Positions 21,908 to 33,700 of a DNA stretch of 64,000 nt are shown here, piece after piece. The notes beneath the pieces are model-generated. The model was not told the origin of the DNA. It searched no databases and saw only the letters and a list, made by a program, of their open reading frames with translations. Position 1 is the stretch's first letter. Each line of letters opens with the position of its first letter. This DNA is from Trichopria drosophilae. Taxonomy: Eukaryota; Arthropoda; Insecta; Hymenoptera; Diapriidae. A program made the translations under genes and the position numbers. The stretch lies in assembly GCA_030407085.1 (NCBI GenBank), contig CM059585.1, forward strand, positions 567,001 through 631,000, read 5' to 3'.

Positions 21908-24370
21908 AATCAAGAAGTGACCCGGTGTCAGGACTGTCAAATCATCGATGTCGTCGGACAAAGGGCCTAGCGGACGCGAGTTTAAAAGAGCTTCGACTTG
22001 ACACAAGATGGTCGTTAATTCCTCGAACGTGGGCGTGTGATTACCGAGGACTCGTTTCAAATGGAACTTAGTGCTTTTGACCCCAGCCTCCCAGAGTCCA
22101 CCGAAATGAGGGGAGGCAGGGGGCAAGAACTTCCACGTTGTTCCATCGTGAGCTAGAAGGTCACGAAATTCCTCGCTTTGTACGGCGTTCGCGAACGCTT
22201 TTGACATCTCGCTGTCTGCCCCGACGAATGTGGTGCCCCGATCGCTGTGCATAAGACTCGGTATTCCTCTACGAGCGACGAATCGTTTGAACGCTGCGAC
22301 GAACGCGGCAGACGAATAATCCGACACCAGTTCGAGATGTATCGCCTTAACAGCGAAGCACACGAACAATGCAATGTACGAAGGGTGTGCTGTACGACCG
22401 CGGCCGCTGGCAAGACGAACCTGAATTGGGCCGGCATAGTCGACACCGCATTCGTAAAATGGTCGCGGCGGGCGTGAGACTCGCGAAGCAGGCAGATTTC
22501 CCATTTGCTGTGACCCTAACAGGGCGCGGAGGCGTGCACATACGATACAATTACCGATAACGGAGCGAATTACTTTTTTCGCTTGGACAATCCACACAGT
22601 CTGTCGTATCGTGTGTAGCGTTACGCGAACCCCTCCGTGTAGACACCTACTGTGCGTATAGGCTACGAATTGGCGTACCAGTGGATGTACGAGAAGAACG
22701 ATCGGATGTCGTTCGTTTACGGCGAGATTTGCATTGTGCAGCCTTCCTCCGACGCGTATAAGTCCTTCCGTGTCCACGAAGGGCCGTAATGTGAACAATT
22801 TGCTCTTTCGCGCGATGGGTGTCTCGGTTTGTAGACGGGCCAAGTCGTCAGCAAACATAATCGACTGTAGCCATTTAAATGTGATATTAGTGGCTTGGGT
22901 GAGTTCGCAGGTCGTGAGTGGGCCTTGCAAGTTGGGGTCACGAAGTCGACATCGCCAACGGAGCACGTACGCCAAGACACGCGTCATCCGTTTCCATGAT
23001 CGGTCAGAGTCAACAGAGTGTGTCAACGATATCCATGTGTCGTTGACTGGTACGACAGTTGCTGCAGCGGCAAGTGCTCGAGACTCTAAAGGAGCATTGG
23101 CGCAGAGCGAAGGGTCGGAGTTTGGCCACTCATCGGGCGGACGCTTAAGCCAAGGGGGACCAGCGTTCCAGAGTGTTGACGACATCAATTCGGTAGCTGT
23201 GCAGCCACGTGAAGCCAGGTCAGCCGGATTTTCCGTTCCGACGACGTGGCACCAACGTGCCATTGGAAGGCTCGTTTGGATTTCGGACACGCGATTGGCC
23301 ACAAACGTCTTCCATTTCGTAGGGTGTTGTTGAATCCAATGAAGCACAATATTAGAGTCAGACCAGCATGTTACGGACAACGACGCGAACTGAGGAACTT
23401 GGCGTATGAACTCGAGTACCCGCGCGGTAAGCACGGCGGCGCATAGTTCAAGACGCGGGATGGTGAGTTGCTTGATTGGCGCTACTTTCGTTCGACTCAT
23501 CAATAGAACCACATTGACAGCGGTGGGAGTTACTACGCGGAGATATACGACCGCAGCATAAGCTGCACTTGACGCGTCTGCGAACCCGTGCAGTTCGCAG
23601 GAGGTCTGACCCGGAATTTGTCCGGTCCATCTGGGAATGACCCAGTGGTTTAACGCGGGAAGGTCGTCGTAAAAGTTGACCCATTGAATGCGCACGTCAT
23701 CTGGCACAAGGTCATCCCAATCAACAGAGAGAAGCCAAAGCCTTTGGATAAGGATTTTAGCGGTGATGATCACGGGAGCGAACCAACCTAACGGATCATA
23801 AAATTTTGCGGTTAAGGATAACAGCGTTCTCTTAGTGAGCGAACTTACTGGAGAGAGCTCAACCTTAAAGCGATACTGGTCAGTTATTGGGGACCAGAAG
23901 ACGCCTAGGATCTTTAGACTTTCGTCTTCTCGCAGCGGTTTGTCCCAGGCAAGGCCGTGATTTGCCGAATTCACGTCATGCAATAATTCCGGAGAATTAC
24001 TTGCCCATTTACGGAGCGTGAAGCCAGCGGAGCTTAACAATAAAATAAGCTCGTCTCGGATTTGTCGAGTGGATGGGATCTCGTGGGCGCCGAATAATAC
24101 ATCGTCGACGTATTGGCCAGAGCGGAGAACGTCTACGGCGCGCGGGAATCTCGTTTGATTATCTGTGGCGAGTTGCTGTAACACGCGCAGAGCGAGGTAG
24201 GGCGCGCTGGAAACGCCGAACGTTACCGTGTTGAGACGGAAATCCGCGATTGGGTCGCTTAGAGACGTTCGCCAGAGAACGCGTTGGAAATCACGATCTC
24301 GCGGGTTTAGCAAAATCTGACGGTACATTTGTGCAATGTCTGCACAACACACAAATCGAAAAAGGCGCCA
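21908..24370 (-). pseudogene. BEL/Pao pol: reverse transcriptase, RNase H, integrase (continues in frame after TAA)
   Basis: This continues the gag-pol frame without a shift after the TAA at 24371. In order, counting from 24352: the reverse transcriptase with DIAQMYRQI and the catalytic YVDDVLFG at 81-88; RNase H with FADASSAAYA (257), IPRLELCAA (298), CWSDSNIVLHW (329) and ENPADLASRG (374); the integrase zinc region with CIVC near 602-605; and the integrase core with D639 (VDYAG), D704 (HSDRG) and E755 (GGLWEAG). The pol frame is cut at LTPGHFLI by the LINE. It then reads through the LINE's A tail as poly-phenylalanine and stops at 21857. The rest of pol is at 16738-17109. Confidence 0.92.
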
Positions 24371-26797
24371 TTAGAGCAGTATGTGACCCAATTCTGCCTG
24401 AAGTTTGGGACCCGGGAGAAGGTGATCGTTTAGCGACGTGGCATTTGACGTGACGAGTGAAGCATTAAACACGACACGCAGCTTTGTCGTTGTGCTCGAT
24501 TCCTTACTAACGCTATGGTGGGGCAGGTAAACTACCGGCTGAGTACCGCTGTCGACATTGATTTGAGTCATGTGGTTTTGGCGCACATAATCGGACATGA
24601 ATTCCCGATACGCGATCGCGACAGCGGGTCGATTTAAGAGCCGTTTTTCTAAGGAATTGAACGAGGACAGGGCTGCGCGTCGAGAATCGCCGATATTAAC
24701 CGGATTATGCCGAAACGGGAGGCGGACAACATATCGCCCGCTTGCGTCCCGATAGTGAGTTGATGCAAAGTAATTTTCGCACTGTTCGTCTTCTGTAGAT
24801 AGCGGAGCCTTTCGCGGAACAGACTCAACCTCCCAGAACTTGATGAGAATATCATTTAGCTTTGACTGAGCGACGCAGTTGTGTACATACAAGCTCGATA
24901 AAACTTGGTTGGTTGGAGCCGTCGTCCACCCGGACAGAACCCAACCAAAAACTGTGTTCTGCGCAGTTGGTCCGCCGCGAGAGTCCTTAATGAGCCCGTC
25001 GAGAAGGAGCGAACCGTACAAATCGGATCCAATAATAATGCTAATTGGGTCGGAATTGTCAAGCTCAGGGTCTGCCAATTGTAAATCTGTCAGATGCGGC
25101 CATTGTTTGCGTGAACGCGGCAATGTCGGCACGTATGACGTCAGAGTGCCCATGACAAGGGCGTGAGTGCGGAACGACGGTTCGTCGGAGTACATGGACG
25201 ACAAATAAACTTCTGCGGCACGATTAACGGGACCCGCCGAAAACCCACCTACCCCGGTGACCGATGTGTCGACACGGATGAAGCGCGTATTAAGAGCATA
25301 GACTAGATCCTCTGTGATAAAGGTCCAGGTCGACCCTTGATCGAGCAGAGCGCGAGCGCTCACCGATCGACCACATTCCGACCGAATTCTCACACGCGCC
25401 GTCGCTAAGAGAATGCAAGCGGGCTGAATAGGCTGACTTGATGTGAAATGAGTTAGGACAGCATTAGGTCCATTGGACGTGGAGGGGGGAGAATGTGTAA
25501 TGTCCGTCGCGGTTTGGGTCCCGGAGACCGAAGGCGCTTCGAACGCGGATGATCGCTCCCGATGCAGCATCGTATGGTGCTTTCCTTTGCACACGAAACA
25601 CTTAGATTTACTAGAGCACGCTGATGTATGCGTGCCTAAACAATTATTACATAAATGATGACGTTGTACAAAATCATTTCGCGACGATACGGACATATTT
25701 TGAAAACGCTTGCAACGGTAGATAGTGTGATCGGAAGCTGCACAAACAGGACACTGCTTGGGCATTGGATGCGTGGCGTGAGACTGCACTGAAGATTTCG
25801 CATGCGACGTTGGTTTGCTTAGCGTTTTCGCTTGCTTCACGGGAAACGGATCGCGCACGAAATCGGTAGCAGCGGCTTGCAGACCGTAAATACGATTTTG
25901 CAAAAACGACGTCAATTTATTGAATTGCGGATATTCCTTCTCCGAACCGAGGCCGACTACCCAGTCCCTGCGGGAAACGGGGTCCAGTTTGGATGTAACC
26001 AGATAAACTAGGATCGAATTCCAAGTATCGACTGGTTCGCCTATAGCTTTTAACGCGCCCACGATTGCGACAAGCTTGCTGAAAAACGGTCGCAATTCAG
26101 TACCGGACTCGCGACGCAAAACTGGCAACGAAAACAACTCTTTTAAGTGATTGTCAATAATGCAGCGTTTATTCGCGTAATGAGCTTCGAGTGCAGTCCA
26201 GGCCACGTTGAAATTATCACCGGTTGAGTCAAGATGAGCAATCATACTTAAAGGCTCCCCGGAGAGCGATGATTTTAAATACAAAAACTTCCGAACATTA
26301 TCTAAGCCCGAGTTATTCGAAATTAAAGAATTGAATACATTAGAAAAGGAATCCCAGTTATGATATTCACCATGAAACTTCGGAAGCTCGATGCGGGGCA
26401 GTTGAACAGCTGGTCGAGTCACGTTGGGCTGAGATGCCATTGCAGCTGGATCAGGGTAGACAGTCTGATGTGGTGTGACAGGTGCAGGCACGCATTGGTC
26501 CAATGCTTCCTCCAATTCAGCAACAGCGTCGAGGAATACCAATTCTTCACTGTCGAATTGTTTTTCCGACAGATAGGGATGTCGCTCCTCTAATCCCTGG
26601 GCCAGTTGCAGCAGGCGTACGTGCAGGTCACGGCATTGCGACCATGTCGTCTGTATGTAAGAAAGACGTACCCTCAACTTAGCTGGTGAACGCTCATCTG
26701 GCGATGGGAGCAAACTCATAGCCCGACGCAAGCTTGCGAACAGGGCTTCTTGCATAATGACGAGACCCTCGAACGTCGTGTCTGCTGAACCAGGCAT
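24371..26797 (-). pseudogene. BEL/Pao gag, protease and start of reverse transcriptase
   Basis: The start chosen is the ATG at 26797 (MPGSADTTF); an in-frame ATG exists upstream at 26851. Residues are counted from 26851. Gag: 150-300 match the DUF1759 region of BEL elements (LPKFHGEYHNWDSF, then the YLKSSLSGEP block). Zinc-knuckle-like cysteine/histidine clusters lie at 367-430. The retroviral-type aspartic protease carries LLDQGSTWTFI at 502-512 (DQGS where many families have DTGA) and IIIGSDLYGS at about 605. The reverse transcriptase begins near 700 with the VYLPHHSVSK and LRVVFNAS blocks. The frame stops at TAA (24371-24373) inside the reverse transcriptase, and the same frame continues directly after it, so this is a nonsense change, not a frameshift. 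Confidence 0.9.
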
Positions 26798-27025
26798 CTT
26801 GGTGGCTTGAAGTGCAGATGAACCGGACGACAAATGTACCGTGTGAAGCAATCGATGCAGTCACGATGGTGTTGGAACCGATTCACCAAAATTCCCTGGA
26901 TGACTCGAGTTGAATCTCGTACCAAGCAGCCGAAAAACGTAGCGGTGACGAAGGCAGCAAACGTGATGACGAGGGGCGAGAGGGGCGGACGGCAGGGCCG
27001 CACTCCAGCTGGCGTTTGAGCTCGT

Positions 27026-27180
27026 CGTTGGTAAGGCGCGGCAGCGGTGCGGGCGGCACTATGGACCCCGAGAGGGGAATCGAATTCGTTGGTGCGGCGC
27101 GGCAGCGGTGCGGGCGACACTGAAGACTCCAAGAGGGGAGTCAAAATGACCGAATGTTGACGCGGCGCGGGGCGGGGTGC
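27026..27180. repeat. GC-rich tandem repeat in the BEL leader
   Basis: A unit of about 61 bp starts at 27026 and 27087, with a more diverged third copy near 27156. Each contains CGTTGGT-like sequence followed by GCGGCGCGGCAGCGGTGCGG or a close variant. It lies between the primer-binding site and the gag start. Leader repeats in LTR elements often vary in copy number; a function is not shown here. Confidence 0.6.
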
Positions 27181-27402
27181 AAGGGGCACGCCGGCACGCT
27201 TCTAACCACGTGTTTCGTTCAATTTTACGATCTCGATTATGAAAATCGAGAAAAATGTACACTGAAATTCACAGTTGCACGAAGGGGCACTGAATTTCAC
27301 AAGTGGCACTGCACACAATTGATGTGATGACACAATTGTCTCCTTGTCCACAGTTCTTGATACCACCTTTTAGCAATTTTTCGTGTCGAACTCGATGCGA
27401 AG

Positions 27403-27422
27403 GGATCCTGGCAGGATCGCCA
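27403..27422 (-). promoter_or_regulatory. Primer-binding site of the BEL element
   Basis: The minus strand starts TGGCGATCCTGCC seven nucleotides inside the LTR end. It is complementary to a tRNA 3' end finishing in ..GGATCGCCA. The CG-CCA end and preceding T-stem resemble an arginine tRNA, but the exact tRNA cannot be fixed without a search. Confidence 0.6.
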
Positions 27423-27429
27423 ATTTTTC

Positions 27430-27866
27430 TGTAGGATTATGGACAGAAATGTAGAGAGAGAGGTGCAGGATCCAGAAAAATTGAGTTGGCACAATGTTTC
27501 ACTCTCAATGCTTTATTTCAGCAATACAGGGCACAACACTGTAATCCAAAGGGATGGTGCACTCGCGACAACCGAAGATTTTTAATATTTTCCACCGTAT
27601 ATAACCACGTTGCGCAGAGTTCGACGCGACAGAAAACCTGTGCAGAATCGAAGTCGATGTTTCGGATGCTACAGGAAGAATGGCAAGAAACCGCACGTGT
27701 TACGCCGGAAAACGCGCAATTGAAACCAAAGAAAAGAGGTCGCCAGAGGCGTCGGAAAATAGCGCCTTTCTTAAGGCGATTCGCAAATAATACAAACTAA
27801 CTAAATTCGCCGGAGCGGCATGTCGAAACGGCGCGCTTATGAAAATAATAGTTCCATATTTGAACA
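27430..27866 (-). repeat. BEL/Pao 5' LTR (U3-R-U5)
   Basis: On the minus strand it starts TGTTCAAATATGG at 27866 and ends CCTACA at 27430, 7 nt before the primer-binding site. The 372 bp at 27495-27866 match the left LTR. The remaining 65 bp (27430-27494), here taken as U5, are absent from the left copy. A TATATA sequence near 27598-27604 is a possible promoter, and AATAAA (27512-27517, minus) a possible polyadenylation signal. Confidence 0.8.
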
Positions 27867-30368
27867 AACATCGAATTGGTAATTCGCGACCTCAAATAAC
27901 GTAAACATCTTAAACTAAATAAATATGCAATAAAAACAATGATCGGATCAAAAAGTTCAAATTCGTATTTCTATGGGAAATTATCAAATTTTGATGCCTT
28001 TTAGTTGTTTAATTTTATTTAAGTTGATTAACTTTTGGTTGTGAAATCGATTAATCTTTTCTCTAATTAAGGCTTTTTAGCTTCTAAATGTTTAATTTGA
28101 GCAGCTTGTAAAATCATCATGCTTACTTTTCATGTATAACTTGTGGTATGACAATAACAAATTCAAACAAAACTGGGAATGTATCTACTCAAGTTGGTTC
28201 TTAGAGCTATCAAGAAAGATTCATTGAAAATTTCCACCTGGTGACAGCACATCGAACTGCTCTTATCGGTCGTTTAACTATGTTTATCCTCGCATGGATT
28301 TTGAGTTTACTTCCATTTCATGTCCATAAATATTATTTTGATTCGTATTCATCCATTTTATTTCCATTTCCACAGTAATTAAGTTCTGGAAAGTCGAAAA
28401 AATTACGTATCTTAGTCTTAATATTCCCCAATAATGTAGTTTCACAGGAAATTTGGACAATGTTCGAAATTGCTCAGCAATTTTTCGAACTGCGTCGTTC
28501 TCTTTCGGGTAATTCGGCAATTTCTAGAGTATGAAGATAAATACTCAATGCATTTCTTTCGCGAACGCTACTACGAAACGAGATCTAGCGTGGCTTTTAG
28601 AACGTTTCTTCAAGATGGAACTAGATCGTAGGACTTTAATGTGAGTGTCCTTGCACGGAACTGCAATAGCTGGAGGTTAATGTCAGAGTCGGTAGAATCG
28701 GTCGATTCTTGGTCGTTCGTTCGGGCACACCTGAAATACATCTCTGGATCATCCTTATTTCTACTGTCGCAAACACCAATAATTTGATTCGTGTTCTGAA
28801 TTTTCACGAAAGAAAATATTATTTAAATTGGATTATTGTATATCTGATAATCGGAAACCCGAGGAAGAGATTCGCTGAGAAATTCGAGATACGCAAGGTA
28901 TGGGCGAAATACGATGCACCGTAAATGCATTAGACGTGAATGACAGGCTATGAGGAAACAGAGGAAAAACAGATGCACGTAAATGGACTGAGAAGAAAAT
29001 AACCATGTAATGTGATGAAAATTGGCATTTATTAACGGCCTAACTTTGCAACGAAAAGTATTAAATTAAAAAATAATGGGAAAGATAAGTAAACTTTAAT
29101 ATTAAAAAAAGACAAAGAAATTCCGAAGTAATCTCAGTAGTACAAGGACAAATTTTATTATGTTTACAAGTGGATATTAAATATTTCATAATCTGGCGAT
29201 ATTATCTTATTCGCTCTTAATTTCGTCTACTAAAGGAGAAAGGAGATTCTTGCGATGGAGAGAAAGACAGCAAATTGTGTTATAGGGTGGGGGATGTAGG
29301 GGGGACTTGGGGGATGAGGTTCAAGAGGAAGATGTATTTCCTTGAGTGGAGTGAAGACGGGGGTGGTGAAGACGTGACGGAATGGGAATTCGCGGAAGTT
29401 CCGTTTAATCCAAGTTTAATAACACCAATCGCTGATAAACCATGATGCGAACTTAGTGCCAGAGGCAACGAACGTATAGCGTCATTTAGTTATGTACGTC
29501 TACAGGAAGAATATTACCTAACAACTTTTTTTTATTAAACGACTAAAATAGTTGACGAAAGTTTGGGAAATTGCACATGCTTTAGGATTGTAATAACTTC
29601 AATCTGATGTGAATATATCAAGATCAAAATTACAGGAACTGAGCATCTAAAACATAATGAATTATATGATAAACTTTGACGTCATCAGCAAACAGAAAAA
29701 CACAAGAATTTAGTAGAACCTCAGAAAATTATCAATCAATAAAATTAATAAAAGATTTAAGACATTGATTTAAGAAATTGAGATGGTCTGGATCCAGACC
29801 GTGATTAGGTTTAATACCGTTTTAAGGCTTTCGCTACTTTCGCAGGTGATATGTCTATATCTTCAATATAGGTCAAGATGTTATACAACTAGCGTTTTTT
29901 AAATACTTTTTGGTTCTTATTTTTTGAAATTTTTGGTAAATCTCTGTCTCTCAGCTGCCGTTTAAGAGCGAATAATTTCAAAAATATTTCCGTTCGATAA
30001 CAAATGGGATCTAGTTACGGACTTGGGCATTCACATCATCTTGATCTTGTTTGCGAAATTTGAGAACGTTTCGGGATCCTTCTTTACGAAGTAAGTTGTC
30101 TCAGGAAAATGGGTCACAACTGCGCCATCGTTTTCCAATTATTGCAAGTATTAGTTATTTTTTAATATCTTCTTTGTTAAGTTAGTTACATAAGACAATT
30201 TTATTTAACTACTTATTTAGGAATTCCAACTTCAATTATTTAGGATAACGAACACATTCTGGACAAAGTTTAAACTAACTGTAATGGATATTAAAAACCT
30301 AATATCTAAATGGGGATTTTTACATAACGCTGTCGTGTTTGCAGGTTAGTATATTTGTATTCTACGTA
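27867..30368. other. Non-coding DNA flanking the BEL element
   Basis: No gene is recognised. A somewhat GC-richer, purine-biased patch lies at 29220-29480. Open frames of up to 78 codons do not resemble known proteins. Confidence 0.45.
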
Positions 30369-31132
30369 TTATATATATCGTGCATTCCATGTCAACCGGG
30401 CCACCACAATATCTCAAAACGGATATTTTTTTTCAACCAAATTTGGTACAGATCATCTTTAGCATGCATACTTCTTCCCTGAATTTTTTCAGAATTACTT
30501 TTTTTTTCTCAAAATGGCGGATCAAAATATCTAAAAAAACGTGCTTTTTGAGTTTTTTTTTTGCTAGTTTAACGTTGTTTGGTGCGAAATACATTATAAT
30601 AAACCAGTGATTAATATCTTATTTGCTATTTGTTTCATTTGTACTCATAATTATTAAATAAAAAACGTCGTATTCAAAATGGCGGCGAGAAAACTCGAGT
30701 GTTACTGGATTTTATTAAAAACTGTCTACAGGGAGTTTTTGGAGTCGATGATTATGAATCTGAAGTCATATTTTGAAAATGAAAAACACAGAATACCTAA
30801 AAATTGCTTATATAACATAATCGCAACAAAAACGCAGGCATGAATAACATTCATGACAGTCTCAACCCTGTAGAATGCGGAGAGTTGTTGTTTTCTCACT
30901 TACAAATAAATTAATACCAGTAGTAATTATGTTATATAAGAAATTTGTAGGTATTCTGTGTTTTTCATTTTCAAAATATGACTTCAGATTTGAGAAAAAA
31001 AAAGTAATTCTGAAAAAATCAGGGAAGAAGTATGCATGCTAAAGATGATCTGTACCAAATTTGGTTGAAAAAAAATATCCGTTTTTGAGATATTGAGGTG
31101 GCCCGGTTGACATGGAATGCACGATATATATA
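30369..31132. mobile_element. Foldback element with a 244-bp insert in one arm
   Basis: The outer arms 30369-30514 and 30988-31132 are close to perfect reverse complements, sharing TATATCGTGCATTCCATGTC, AACCGGGCCACC and AGCATGCATACTTCTTCCCT. The inner arms 30759-30824 and 30923-30988 are also complementary. The left arm has an extra 244 bp (30515-30758) with no counterpart on the right. The extra piece carries ATGGCGGATC and GTCGATGATTATGAATCTG blocks of the dispersed GGCGG repeat. Either it was gained on the left or lost on the right. Confidence 0.75.
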
Positions 31133-32778
31133 AGTCTTTCTTTTCATTATTTTATATTCCAATTTTGGAATTCAGGGTTTAAATTTGTAATCAGCAATTT
31201 CAAGCATCAGAAAGTGAATAAATAAAATACCTATATTTTACATTATATTTAATATTTTTATATACAATCAACCGATACCTTGAATCCGCCATGTTGGATT
31301 TAGAAAATCCGACTTCATAATACTCAACGACTCCAAAAACTCTGAATATCAATATTTATTATAGAAAAGTTTTACATAAATTTGGCCATCTTTTTCGAGA
31401 TTGGAAAATATGGTCAACATGGTCATATTTTAAAATCAGACTTGCAGTAATATAATTGGACATTTTGAATTATTTTTTTGTGGTCATTGAGTGTTTTCAA
31501 CAACCAAATATTTAATTTTTGGTTGTAATTTAGTTGGTAAATGTATTTCGGAGCAAACATAAAATCATCTGGTAATATATTAAAACACAAAAATTATGAT
31601 CATATCTAAAATATAAATAGGAAATAATTCTGAATTAAATATAAAAAATATATAAAATATTAAAATTTGTTATCCAAATCAATTTCGAATTGTTAGTGTC
31701 AAATTCAAATAATTACTGCAAACATTATTCACGTTCTAAATATTGTAAAAGATACATAAATTATACAATAAGATAAACTACAGAAAATTAGAAAAGAGAA
31801 TGCATAACATGGAATGCATCATAAAAACGTTGTTATCCGACTTGGAAGCTATACTTTATTTTGCAAGAAACCACGTTTTCTGGAGTTTAATGAGGTAGCA
31901 AAGAATGCGGGTTGCGAAAAGTAAATGGAAAAAAGGTTGACAATTTAATTTCCTCACGCAAACATTCAAACAGAATGAGGTTTGGTTGTATTCGCGATCT
32001 CGTAAATCGTCTCTTGGGGTAATCAGCGTCAGCGTGTAATTGATGGATGTGCGAGTAAGAAATAGCGAAGACTATTTACATCGTATCAGTGTATTGAGAC
32101 AGGAAATGCAAACGACTGGTAAACTTTTTCAATATACTGATATACCGACATGTATTTATAAGGAAATTTATTTTTGCTTTCTAGTTGCGGTTTTCCACAT
32201 TTTCATGCGCTGATAAATATTGACGTAAGCAAATTTTGAAAAAGAAACAGAAATAAAAGCAGCCAATTTACAGAAATTTGTATAAAATAATGACTCACTG
32301 TTATATATGACAAATAAAGTAAGGATTTTCGAGGCAGACCTACATTTCTGTTAGTATACGCTATTATTGGAATATAGTCACCAAAAAGTACCGAAAACGG
32401 GTGTATAACTTTTTATATTTTTTAACATAAATAAGAAATATTTTTTAAACAGGTTAAGATCTTTTCCGTGGTAATTTTTAGAGCAGTGTCATGATTTCGC
32501 CTCTTCATTTTGACATTTCCGCTGATCTTCAAGGTTATTTCAAGGTCACCTTCTAGTTTTTAAATGGAAAGTCTTATGAATAAATCAGACCTTAGAAAGG
32601 TCAAAAGTTCTGAAAAGAAAATTATTATTGCTTTTTTCTTTGTGGTTTCAAAGTTACAAAGATGACCTTGAAATATCCTTCAAGGTTATTGACAAGGTCA
32701 GCACCGTTATTAAACTCTCTCGTACAAAAGAAACGCGTCGAAAGACCTAAGTAACGAAGCTATTACTAAATTGGAAAT
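31133..32778. other. Non-coding DNA with CAAGGTTATT-type repeats
   Basis: No gene is visible. At about 32510-32705 short blocks such as TTCAAGGTTATTTCAAGGTC occur in both orientations and resemble units of the tandem duplication at 38200-38660. CCGCCATGTTGGAT near 31286 is a solitary piece of the GGCGG repeat. Confidence 0.45.
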
Positions 32779-32932
32779 AAATTCAGGCCCTGACATGGCC
32801 TCTGGTCAAGCCTTGATCAGGTGACGGATCCCGCCCTGATACACAGTGTAACGTTTTTTTCTAACAAGGCCCGGATCAGGTGTCGGATCAGGCACCGGAC
32901 CAAGTCCTGATCAGGGCCTGATAATTTGACCA
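32779..32932. repeat. GC-rich cluster of CCTGATCAGG-type palindromes
   Basis: In about 150 bp the cores GATCAGG or CCTGATC occur repeatedly: near 32815, 32872, 32885 and 32909. The outer ends, TTCAGGCCCTGA and TCAGGGCCTGATAA, form an inverted pair. The surroundings are AT-rich, so the boundaries are sharp. It looks like a miniature element made almost only of iterons. Confidence 0.55.
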
Positions 32933-33074
32933 GCGCAGAAAAATTAAAAAGTAAGATGAATTATTATCGATTTTTATTTTTTATTATAATGTATGTATTG
33001 TTAGGTAGATTATAACGTAATACAGTTCTACAATTTCGCTCGCAAATAAAACTACGAACCTCAAAAAATCCTAC

Positions 33075-33143
33075 CGCGAGCGAGGATCGAACCCCGGTCC
33101 GCCGCTTGTGACGCTAACGCCTTAACCACTACGCTACACTCGC
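33075..33143 (-). tRNA. tRNA-like sequence (pseudo-tRNA or SINE head)
   Basis: The minus strand has a seven-pair acceptor stem (GCGAGTG with CGCTCGC, one G-T pair), an A-box-like TAGCGTAGTGGTTAAGG, and a B box GGGGTTCGATCC within a T arm that pairs CGGGG with CCTCG. The T loop is one base short and the anticodon stem is poorly paired. A working tRNA gene is therefore doubtful; a tRNA-derived repeat or pseudogene is more likely. No A tail was identified downstream. Confidence 0.45.
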
Positions 33144-33700
33144 ATATTTCTATCAGCACGTGAACGAAAGTAACTTATACACTACGTAATTTATAATGTG
33201 ATTCCAACGAGATTTAGCGTAAATGTACCAATTACTGTTGCATTAGAGGGCATATCACAATGAAATGGCATTTTCGGTACTTTCGCATTGAAAGAAACGA
33301 TCTTTCTAGCATTTTATGAGTAGCTGATGATGTATTCTTCGTAAAATAATTTATAAAGTTTAATTACTCAGTATTATAGAAATAATGAATTAAAATGTCA
33401 TAAAGTAGCAATGCACCCATTCCTGCAACATTGCTACTATTACTGCGCACATTTTAGTACCTATTACTGCACTTTTTTTACAATCTGGAATTTCTCGCTT
33501 CGTTCGGGTGACAAATTTCGCTCGTGTGGGAAATACCTACTTTGCACACTCATATTGTAAGGTACTATTTACGCACCAAAAACACTGCGTAAAATAAAAT
33601 TTTTCGCATACAATGGCAAAAAGCATTGTTCCATAATGGTGCATAAAATTGTTGCTTTTACGCACGTTGTTCGTAAAATACCGGGCGGAAACGCGTAGAA
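33144..33700. other. AT-rich non-coding DNA
   Basis: No gene was found. Short, irregular repeats of a TACTGC-like and ACGCA-like kind occur at 33420-33680, with no clear element boundary. Confidence 0.4.

Larger units (their letters stand above)
17110..21909 (+). mobile_element. R1-clade non-LTR retrotransposon (LINE), 5'-truncated, inserted in BEL pol
   Basis: It carries a Gag-like ORF1 and an ORF2 with apurinic endonuclease and reverse transcriptase, a 3' UTR of about 357 bp and an A tail of 22 (21888-21909). The BEL sequence before and after is continuous once it is removed. The duplicated target is short, AATCAA at 17104-17109 with the matching bases at the tail/BEL junction (ambiguous by the A tail). 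ORF1 has no start codon of its own at the 5' edge, so a few hundred bases or more are probably missing. R1 relatives often target rDNA; this copy sits in a BEL element instead. Confidence 0.92.
16324..27866 (-). mobile_element. BEL/Pao LTR retrotransposon, interrupted by a LINE
   Basis: The element runs on the minus strand: 5' LTR (27430-27866), primer-binding site (27403-27422), gag-pol (26797 down to 16738, interrupted), polypurine tract (near 16698-16706), 3' LTR (16324-16695). The pol order is protease, reverse transcriptase, RNase H, integrase, with the Gag and protease signatures of the BEL/Pao superfamily. The LTR copies look identical over their shared 372 bp, which implies recent insertion. 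Two things disable it: an in-frame TAA in the reverse transcriptase and the LINE at 17110-21909. No 5-bp target-site duplication is seen (flanks tatta and aacat), consistent with loss of the outermost bases of the left LTR. Confidence 0.95.
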
